A DNA stretch of 12,648 nt from the NCBI GenBank assembly GCA_002389995.1, contig DGRR01000124.1, positions 1 through 12,648 on the forward strand, read 5' to 3'. This DNA comes from Ruminococcus sp. UBA4383 (lineage in GTDB: Bacteria; Bacillota; Clostridia; Oscillospirales; Ruminococcaceae). Both the position numbers and the translations under genes were made by a program. A model generated the notes under the pieces. That model made no database searches. It was not told the DNA's origin and saw only the letters and a list, made by a program, of their open reading frames with translations. This document shows positions 6,478 through 11,458 of the stretch, one piece after another (within the stretch, counting starts at the first letter, position 1; each line of letters starts with the position of its first letter).

Positions 6478-7068
6478 TCAGCCCAAGAAATCCGCAGGAG
6501 CGGAGACTATATTTGCGATTGTTACAGGAACTTTGATGACATTGGATTTATCGTTGTCGTCCGTACCTGTGGGGTAGAAGCACACTGTAAAGTTATTCTG
6601 TTCCTCAGGCACGCAGAAACCGCCGATATATCCTGTAAATTCACCGTTTGCAGGGATTTCAAACGGGTTGGGGGTATAGCCTTTGAAATTATTTGTGGCA
6701 TAAATCTGAGTTTTGATGTTAAAGCCTATTTCTTTTCCGTCATCTGTGAGGAGGTAGAAATTATTGAGGGCATTGAGTTCATATTTTGAATCAGATGTAT
6801 TCTTGATAGTTACATTAAGATAGAGATATCTTTCACCGTCATCGGATTTTGCGCCCGAATCAATTACTGAATTGAGTTTGAAAACGGTGTCGTTTTTATC
6901 GGCTTCTTCATCGACAGCGACATTTATTTCCTGTGGCTGCTGCACTTCGGATTCTGATGAAGAAGTTTTCGGGATAAGCGGCGGGTCGGAAGAATCCGCA
7001 CAGCCTGCAAGGGAACAGGCAGAAAGCAAAACAGCACATAAGAATGCAGAACATTTGAATTTTTTCAT
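6478..7068 (-). CDS. small secreted lipoprotein, DUF4352-like Ig-type domain
   Basis: A lipid-anchored extracellular protein of 196 aa with unknown role. The signal peptide M-K-K-F-K-C followed by a hydrophobic core ends in lipobox L-A-G-C (Cys23). A Ser/Glu/Pro-rich linker runs to about residue 55, then a beta-sandwich-like domain: Y-L-Y-L-N-V-T-I-K-N-T-S-D-S near 79, F-Y-L-L-T-D-D-G-K near 103, and a late P-A-N-G-E-F-T-G-Y turn. That layout (strand, N-T-S, D-D-G-K, then P-x-G-x-x-x-G) is what DUF4352/telokin-like lipoproteins of Firmicutes show; I judge this by resemblance only. I chose ATG 7068 because GGAGG sits about 8 nt upstream; an in-frame ATG at 7089 lies before that site. Own promoter and terminator, so monocistronic. 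Confidence 0.8.
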   Translation of the reverse strand: MKKFKCSAFLCAVLLSACSLAGCADSSDPPLIPKTSSSESEVQQPQEINVAVDEEADKNDTVFKLNSVIDSGAKSDDGERYLYLNVTIKNTSDSKYELNALNNFYLLTDDGKEIGFNIKTQIYATNNFKGYTPNPFEIPANGEFTGYIGGFCVPEEQNNFTVCFYPTGTDDNDKSNVIKVPVTIANIVSAPADFLG

Positions 7069-7105
7069 TATATTAACCTCCGTGGTCATGCAAAAATATA
7101 TGTAT

Positions 7106-7135
7106 AGTATAACACAGGATTGAGTGTTTTGTCAA
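7106..7135 (-). promoter_or_regulatory. promoter for the small lipoprotein gene
   Basis: Minus strand TTGACA at 7135-7130, an 18-nt spacer and TATACT at 7111-7106 with a TGn extension. The start would be near 7099, about 30 nt from the ATG at 7068. Confidence 0.8.
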
Positions 7136-7154
7136 GAGAGGAAGAAATTTCCTG

Positions 7155-7197
7155 TAAAAAAATCCGCATCTTCCCGAAAAACGGGAAAATGCGGATT
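7155..7197 (-). terminator. strong intrinsic terminator of the 96-aa gene
   Basis: AATCCGCAT at 7161-7169 pairs with ATGCGGATT at 7189-7197, and the stem continues through TTCCCG/CGGGAA after one C-A mismatch to an A-rich loop. On the minus strand it is followed by seven or more Ts (7162 down to 7155). It separates the 96-aa gene from the next promoter at 7135. Confidence 0.92.
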
Positions 7198-7203
7198 CGG
7201 CTT

Positions 7204-7494
7204 TCATGCGGCTTTTTTTGCTTTGGTTCTGTTGAGGATAGCGACGCCATATTCTTTTTCGACATATGAAATCTGAGCGGGGAGTCGTCTTATGACGTAT
7301 GCGATAGCTTTGTCTCTGTGTGTAGTGCGGTGACTGAAAGCCTGTCTCATTGGGATACCCTTTTTGTAAAAGTTGTATGTACTGTGGCGGAATTTCTGCT
7401 GAAAAAGGAAGTAGCTCCGGGTGTCGTCTTCTGCGTAGAAGTTGATGATGCCTTTGATTGAGGAATCTCTGCAAATGATGACCATTTCTCTCAT
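7204..7494 (-). CDS. orphan small basic protein, 96 aa
   Basis: I do not recognise this protein. It is clearly expressed as its own unit: a promoter with extended -10, an AAAGGAG site 9 nt before ATG 7494 and a strong terminator right after the TGA. The protein is basic (about 19 Lys/Arg against about 8 Asp/Glu) and ends in K-A-K-K-A-A. Residues 4-8 (M-V-I-I-C) and 13-20 (I-K-G-I-I-N-F-Y) look like two beta strands. The middle has an aromatic stretch (S-Y-F-L-F-Q-Q-K-F), and the second half S-H-R-T-T-H-R-D-K-A-I-A-Y-V-I-R-R is likely helical and positively charged. There is no signal peptide or membrane segment. The charge suggests nucleic-acid or other polyanion binding, but this is inference only. 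Another frame across the same stretch is open (7073-7474 minus) but lacks a site. Confidence 0.75.
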   Translation of the reverse strand: MREMVIICRDSSIKGIINFYAEDDTRSYFLFQQKFRHSTYNFYKKGIPMRQAFSHRTTHRDKAIAYVIRRLPAQISYVEKEYGVAILNRTKAKKAA

Positions 7495-7549
7495 GATAAC
7501 ATTCTCCTTTACACGATGTACATTGGTTTGTATCCGTTTGACAATATCT

Positions 7550-7578
7550 ATTATAACATACTGTTACGAAAAAATCAA
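7550..7578 (-). promoter_or_regulatory. promoter for the 96-aa gene
   Basis: Minus strand TTGATT at 7578-7573, a 17-nt spacer and TATAAT at 7555-7550 with a TGn extension (TGT). The leader would be about 50 nt to the ATG at 7494. Confidence 0.75.
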
Positions 7579-7684
7579 ATAAAAAAATATGCGATAAGTT
7601 TATTTTATTTTGTTATAATTCACTGTAATAATATATTACTTAAAATTACAAAAAATTTACTTTTATTCACAGCATAGAAAATGC

Positions 7685-7713
7685 TTGACAGTAACAATAT
7701 TATATTGTATAAT
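7685..7713 (+). promoter_or_regulatory. consensus promoter for solute-binding protein B
   Basis: Perfect TTGACA at 7685-7690, a 17-nt spacer and perfect TATAAT at 7708-7713. The start is expected near 7720, giving a leader of about 57 nt. Confidence 0.92.
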
Positions 7714-7727
7714 ATCATTAACAGAAA

Positions 7728-7752
7728 CTGCGGTATCCTCTCAATTCCGCAG
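7728..7752 (+). promoter_or_regulatory. leader hairpin before solute-binding protein B
   Basis: CTGCGG at 7728-7733 pairs with CCGCAG at 7747-7752 around a 13-nt loop, in the 5' leader just before the AAAGGAG site (7759-7765). It could affect mRNA stability or translation; no T-run follows, so it is not a terminator. Confidence 0.5.
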
Positions 7753-7776
7753 AATGTGAAAGGAGTTTTTTAAACA

Positions 7777-9234
7777 ATGAAGAATTTAACAAGAATTTTC
7801 GCAGGCATTGCTGCCCTGACGCTTATGTCAGCCGCTGTATCATGCGGCAGCAGCAGCGAAAATGAATCGGCTTCTTCTTCATCTTCGTCAGAGGCTAACG
7901 AACACTATAAAGAGGCTGATGAATACGGTCTTGATGTAGATGAAAGTGAAGTTGAAGAAATCAAGGGCGACAGTTCCGTTGATATAAGCGGTACTACTAT
8001 AACATGGCTTGCGGATTATGACCTCAATCCGACAAATAACAATGACCGTTCAGTTGCACTTTCGCTTTTTGAGGACGTTTACGGCGGAAAGGTAAACTTT
8101 GTACAGACAAGTTCAGATGAAAAATTTTCAAAGCTTGCAACAATGATTCTCTCAGGCGATGAAGTCGATATGTTCCCCTATGAATGGGACGCTGTTCCGA
8201 ATGGTGTTGTAAAAGACCAGTATGAACCGCTTGACCCGTATTTTGATGTACTCGGCATGAACGAAGGCTTATGGGACGATATGGAAGATGTCATTGATAT
8301 GTTTGAATACAACGGTCAGCACTACGTTGTCCCTTATGCAGTTTCAGACCCGCTTCTGATAACATACAGCAGAAAACTTATGGAGGCAGAAGGTCTTGAT
8401 GACCCGTATGAACTCTATGAGGACGGCGAATGGGACTGGGACGCATTTATGAGTATGATGGAATCATTCGTTGCAGGTGCGGCTGACGGGCAGACAAGAT
8501 ATGGTATAAACGGCTGGTTCGGACAGGCAATCGTACAGTCAACAGGTCATACTATTGTAAACTATGAAAACGGTAAATTCATAAATAATATTGATGACCC
8601 CGAAATCGAAAAGGCTGAACTTCTCATGCAGGATATAGCCTCCAAACATCTCTATTATCCCGACTGGATAGGCAATTTCCCCGATGACCAGTCAACACTT
8701 TTCTTTGCTATGGCTGACTGGGCATTGGGTGCATCAAATGCAAAAAATCCCGATGCGGATTTAATGGTAGTGCCTTTCCCGAAATCTCCCGATGCTGATG
8801 AAAATTATCTCTGCTGTAATTTTGCCGCAAAAATGTTAATCAAAAACTCAAAGCACGGTGATGCTGTCGCAACATATATGAAGTGCGAAAGAATGGCTGC
8901 ACAGAATGAGGAATACAGGGATTTGGCTAAACAGAAAGCCCTCGTTGTGGAAAAAACTGCCGCAGGTGTCGTTAAAAGCTTTGTAACGGAAGAACAGTAT
9001 GATGCAATTCAGTCTTATCTCGATACGGACAATACAACTCCCATGTTCGATTTTGGCTACGGTATGGGCGAAAGAATGTACGGTGACGGCGAATATACAT
9101 ACGAAACAAGAGGCGTTATGAATAACCTCACTACTGCCCTCCTCGAAGGTAATGAGGCTGTCGATTCATGGGCATCTCTGCGTGATGCATGGACAGGCGT
9201 TATCACCGAAGAAATTGAAAAATTCAATAAATAA
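7777..9234 (+). CDS. ABC transporter solute-binding lipoprotein (family 1, sugar type), paralogue B
   Basis: Lipid-anchored extracellular receptor for an ABC importer, probably of a sugar or oligosaccharide. 485 aa, normal length. M-K-N-L-T-R-I and a hydrophobic core lead to lipobox A-V-S-C with Cys23, then a Ser/Glu-rich tether to about residue 45. The mature domain has T-I-T-W-L-A-D-Y-D-L-N-P at 74-85, F-E-D-V-Y-G-G-K-V at 98-106, G-E-W-D-W-D-A-F at 217-224 and Y-G-I-N-G-W-F near 242. These align by eye with the protein encoded at 4847-6265 (N-W-D-I-N-P, F-E-E-K-Y-G-G-K-I, G-E-W-D-W-N-A-F, Y-G-I-D-G-W-W). AAAGGAG is 11 nt before the ATG. It stands alone between a consensus promoter and a terminator, with no permease or ATPase gene nearby. 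Confidence 0.92.
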   Translation: MKNLTRIFAGIAALTLMSAAVSCGSSSENESASSSSSSEANEHYKEADEYGLDVDESEVEEIKGDSSVDISGTTITWLADYDLNPTNNNDRSVALSLFEDVYGGKVNFVQTSSDEKFSKLATMILSGDEVDMFPYEWDAVPNGVVKDQYEPLDPYFDVLGMNEGLWDDMEDVIDMFEYNGQHYVVPYAVSDPLLITYSRKLMEAEGLDDPYELYEDGEWDWDAFMSMMESFVAGAADGQTRYGINGWFGQAIVQSTGHTIVNYENGKFINNIDDPEIEKAELLMQDIASKHLYYPDWIGNFPDDQSTLFFAMADWALGASNAKNPDADLMVVPFPKSPDADENYLCCNFAAKMLIKNSKHGDAVATYMKCERMAAQNEEYRDLAKQKALVVEKTAAGVVKSFVTEEQYDAIQSYLDTDNTTPMFDFGYGMGERMYGDGEYTYETRGVMNNLTTALLEGNEAVDSWASLRDAWTGVITEEIEKFNK

Positions 9235-9242
9235 TTAATTAT

Positions 9243-9277
9243 AAGCCTGTCTGCAATGCAGACGGGCTTGTTTGTGG
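9243..9277 (+). terminator. terminator after solute-binding protein B
   Basis: AAGCCTGTCTGC at 9243-9254 pairs with GCAGACGGGCTT at 9258-9269 (one T-G wobble) around an AAT loop. The stem is strong but the following T-run is interrupted (GTTTGTGG), so efficiency may depend on a factor such as NusA. Confidence 0.8.
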
Positions 9278-9388
9278 TATTTAGCTTATAGATTAGTTAA
9301 TTTATCAATTTATATATGTTGATTTTGTGTAAAACTTACAAAAAAATTCTGTACTATATGTTAAATGAGTAAAATTTCAGAAAAATGC

Positions 9389-9417
9389 GTGACATTTACC
9401 TCAGTCTATGGTATAAT
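9389..9417 (+). promoter_or_regulatory. promoter for the VanY-type peptidase gene
   Basis: GTGACA at 9389-9394, a 17-nt spacer and TATAAT at 9412-9417 with a TGn extension (TGG). The start near 9424 lies downstream of an in-frame ATG at 9365, which rules that ATG out. The rest of the 238-nt gap (9278-9388) is AT-rich and shows nothing further. Confidence 0.8.
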
Positions 9418-9472
9418 GTTAAAAAGAACGTTTTCTGCTGTGAATTTTTACACTGAAAAGAAGGGAAGAAGC

Positions 9473-10780
9473 ATGGATAACAATAATAAACAAAGACCAA
9501 GAAAACGAGTTACCAAAGAAGTCCTGCGCCGCAGACAGTTTACCGCCCTCGCAGTTATATTCTTCATACTCCTCATGATTGTTCTTCTCGTTGCAAAGGG
9601 CTGTTCAAAAAATGAAAGTTCAGAAGACGATGCCCCTCCGATAAACAGTACCGCCATAACATCAGGCACTGTCCCTGCGGAATCAGAAGCTGCCGTGACA
9701 GGACCTGTCGAGGAAATAACCGAAGCTCCCACCGCTGAGGCTGTACCCACCGAAGCACCGACTACTGTTCCCGAAAATCCCAATACAATAACCAAAATTG
9801 AAGTGGACAGACATGAAATATATCTCGGTGTCGGTCAGACCGATATGCTGACCGTTATAATGTCCCCCGAAACTTCAACCGAAAAAGGCGAAATCTGGAC
9901 TTCATCAGATACAAGTATTGCAACAGTTGATGCATACGGAACTATCACAGGTGTAGCACCGGGAACTTGTTTCATTACCGTTCAGGCTCAGAATAACCCC
10001 TCTGTCGAGGCTGCCATAAGAGTAAATGTAACACTTGACGGCGGAGCAGGCTACGACAACGGCGGTTATGATGACGGCGGCTATGGCGAGGATTACGGTT
10101 ACGGTGACTATGGCTATGGTGAGGACTACGGATATGATGAGTACGGCTATGCCTATACTTCAAAGGGCAGAGCTTCACAGAATGCAACTCCTCTCAATAT
10201 GAAGGAAGATTCAAAAAAATCATCAAAGCCAAAGAGTAATTCGGCTGATGCTCCGCTCCCTCCCGTATATCCCAACGAGGGTCTTACCTATATAAAGGAT
10301 ATCCTTATTGTAAACAAGGACATAGGTATGCCCGAAGACTTTAATCCCGGTCTTGAAGATATCTGCGCCAGCCAGTTTCAGAAACTCTCCGAAGATGCCG
10401 CAAAGAGCGGACTCAATATATATCTCGGCTCAGGATTCCGTTCCTATGACCAGCAGGTTATTGTTTACAATGACTATGTTGCAAGAGACGGCAAACAGGC
10501 AGCAGATACTTTTTCGGCACGCCCCGGACATTCCGAACATCAGACAGGTCTTACAATAGACTGCAATACAATTACAGATGATTTCGGCTATACCGACGAG
10601 GCTTTCTGGCTCGCAAAACACGCCCATGAATACGGTTTCATAATCCGCTACGAAAAGGGCAAGGAGGATATTACAGGCTATAAGTATGAACCGTGGCATA
10701 TAAGATATGTAGGCTCGGAAGCCGCAACATATATGTACGAAAATAACCTCTGCCTCGAAGAATATCTCGGACTTGCGTAA
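9473..10780 (+). CDS. membrane-anchored D-alanyl-D-alanine carboxypeptidase (VanY/M15B) with Big_2 domain
   Basis: Cell-wall peptidase that should cut the terminal D-Ala of peptidoglycan stem peptides outside the membrane. 435 aa. Residues 1-22 are basic and cytosolic, and about 23-41 form one transmembrane helix. Residues 45-105 are a Thr/Glu/Pro-rich spacer, 107-187 a Big_2-type Ig-like domain (I-T-K-I-E-V, W-T-S-S-D-T-S-I-A-T-V, G-T-I-T-G-V-A-P-G-T), 188-228 a Gly/Tyr/Asp-rich linker, and 270-435 the VanY domain. Catalytic landmarks are G-F-R-S-Y at 321-325, S-E-H-Q-T-G-L-T-I-D with zinc ligands His356 and Asp363, and E-P-W-H with catalytic Glu406 and zinc ligand His409; all are present. 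I chose ATG 9473 because it follows the promoter and a weak AAGGGAAG site (9461-9468), and gives a normal anchor. The gene is alone in its unit; no vanR/S or vanH/A/X genes are seen, so a resistance role is not supported. Confidence 0.93.
   Translation: MDNNNKQRPRKRVTKEVLRRRQFTALAVIFFILLMIVLLVAKGCSKNESSEDDAPPINSTAITSGTVPAESEAAVTGPVEEITEAPTAEAVPTEAPTTVPENPNTITKIEVDRHEIYLGVGQTDMLTVIMSPETSTEKGEIWTSSDTSIATVDAYGTITGVAPGTCFITVQAQNNPSVEAAIRVNVTLDGGAGYDNGGYDDGGYGEDYGYGDYGYGEDYGYDEYGYAYTSKGRASQNATPLNMKEDSKKSSKPKSNSADAPLPPVYPNEGLTYIKDILIVNKDIGMPEDFNPGLEDICASQFQKLSEDAAKSGLNIYLGSGFRSYDQQVIVYNDYVARDGKQAADTFSARPGHSEHQTGLTIDCNTITDDFGYTDEAFWLAKHAHEYGFIIRYEKGKEDITGYKYEPWHIRYVGSEAATYMYENNLCLEEYLGLA
10034..10156 (+). 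repeat. Gly/Tyr/Asp-rich low-complexity coding repeat
   Basis: In-frame codons for residues 188-228 of the VanY-type protein repeat short units such as G-G-Y-D-D, G-E-D-Y-G-Y and G-D-Y-G-Y, with about 12 tyrosines in 41 residues. It links the Ig-like domain and the peptidase domain. Confidence 0.85.
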
Positions 10781-10807
10781 AAATATCAGATTTTTTTCAA
10801 AAAATAC

Positions 10808-10836
10808 TTGATTTTTCCGTGAGCTTGTGATATAAT
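10808..10836 (+). promoter_or_regulatory. promoter for the rimP-nusA operon
   Basis: TTGATT at 10808-10813, a 17-nt spacer and TATAAT at 10831-10836 with a TGn extension (TGA). The start is expected near 10843, giving a leader of about 69 nt. Confidence 0.85.
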
Positions 10837-10852
10837 ATACATGATACTGAGC

Positions 10853-10886
10853 AAGACCGGAAATTTCCGGTCTTTCGTTTGTAATA
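10853..10886 (+). promoter_or_regulatory. terminator-like leader hairpin of the rimP-nusA operon
   Basis: AAGACCGGA at 10853-10861 pairs exactly with TCCGGTCTT at 10866-10874 around AATT, followed by an interrupted T-run (TCGTTTGT). It lies about 10 nt inside the expected transcript and before the rimP ribosome binding site, so it can attenuate the operon. It can also stop read-through from the upstream gene, which has no clear terminator of its own. Confidence 0.7.
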
Positions 10887-10911
10887 AGCATTTTCAGAAG
10901 GAGGCAATGCT

Positions 10912-11388
10912 ATGAAACTGAAAAAATTCGGTGCAACAGAACAGAAAGTCTATGACCTCGTAAAGCCTGTTACCGATGAACTCGGCTACTTTCTCTGGGA
11001 CGTTTCATACGTCAAGGAGGGTGCTATGTGGTATCTGAGAGTTTTCATCGACTGCGATGAGGGGATAACTATTGACGACTGCGAAAAAGTTACCGAACCT
11101 GTAAATGCCGTTCTTGATGAGGCTGACCCCATTCAGCAGAGCTATATGCTCGAAGTAGGCTCGGCAGGTCTTGAAAGAGAACTCCTCAAAGAAGAACATT
11201 TTGAGGTCTGTATCGGCGATAAGGTCAGAATCAGATTTATAAGAAATGTTGACGGCAAAAAGGAAATTTCAGCCACACTCACAGGATATGACAAAAACAG
11301 CATAACCGTTCAGACGGAAAACGGTGAGGAGAAAATCTATCAGCTTGCGGATATCGCTTTTGTAAAGCTTTGGTTTGATTTTGAATGA
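10912..11388 (+). CDS. rimP: ribosome maturation factor RimP
   Basis: RimP assists assembly of the 30S ribosomal subunit. 158 aa, normal length. The N-terminal alpha/beta domain (about 1-85) has L-G-Y-F-L-W-D-V-S-Y at 24-33, Y-L-R-V-F-I-D at 41-47, G-I-T-I-D-D-C at 51-57 and the family block L-E-V-G-S-A-G-L-E-R-E-L at 80-91; the usual S-S-P-G is G-S-A-G here. A C-terminal SH3-like barrel follows, ending in D-I-A-F-V-K-L. AAGGAGG at 10898-10904 is 7 nt before the ATG. It is the first gene of the operon and nusA follows after 70 nt, the conserved bacterial order. Confidence 0.95.
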   Translation: MKLKKFGATEQKVYDLVKPVTDELGYFLWDVSYVKEGAMWYLRVFIDCDEGITIDDCEKVTEPVNAVLDEADPIQQSYMLEVGSAGLERELLKEEHFEVCIGDKVRIRFIRNVDGKKEISATLTGYDKNSITVQTENGEEKIYQLADIAFVKLWFDFE

Positions 11389-11397
11389 ACATACAGC

Positions 11398-11427
11398 CAT
11401 ACACTACTGAATGATATGGTGTGTATG
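11398..11427 (+). promoter_or_regulatory. hairpin between rimP and nusA
   Basis: CATACAC at 11398-11404 pairs with GTGTATG at 11421-11427, and after a one-base bulge AC (11406-11407) pairs with GT (11419-11420). It lies 20 nt before the nusA GGAGG site. No T-run follows, so it is not a terminator; an RNA-processing or stability role is possible. Confidence 0.45.
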
Positions 11428-11458
11428 CAGAATAAACGATATAATCGGAGGAATAAAA

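Larger units (their letters stand above)
7495..7776. promoter_or_regulatory. 282-nt divergent intergenic region
   Basis: This AT-rich gap between two outward-facing genes holds the minus promoter at 7578-7550, a second possible plus-strand extended -10 (TGTTATAAT at 7611-7619, no good -35), a near-palindrome GTAATA-ATA-TATTAC at 7625-7639, and the plus promoter at 7685-7713 with its leader hairpin. No coding sequence is seen. Confidence 0.5.

Noticed and set aside
6376..6789. 137-codon open frame on the plus strand
   Set aside because: Mostly antisense to the small lipoprotein gene and crosses its terminator; no promoter or Shine-Dalgarno.
7073..7474. 133-codon open frame on the minus strand overlapping the 96-aa gene
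   Set aside because: It has no ribosome binding site, runs through the strong terminator at 7155-7197 and is His/Gln/Arg-rich as expected of an off-frame reading.
9365..9472. Longer N terminus for the VanY-type protein
   Set aside because: The promoter -10 at 9412-9417 lies inside this extension, so the mRNA would not contain the upstream ATG.
9473..10780. Vancomycin resistance gene cluster
   Set aside because: The VanY-type domain alone is common in cell-wall remodelling enzymes; no vanRS, vanHAX or related ligase genes are present.
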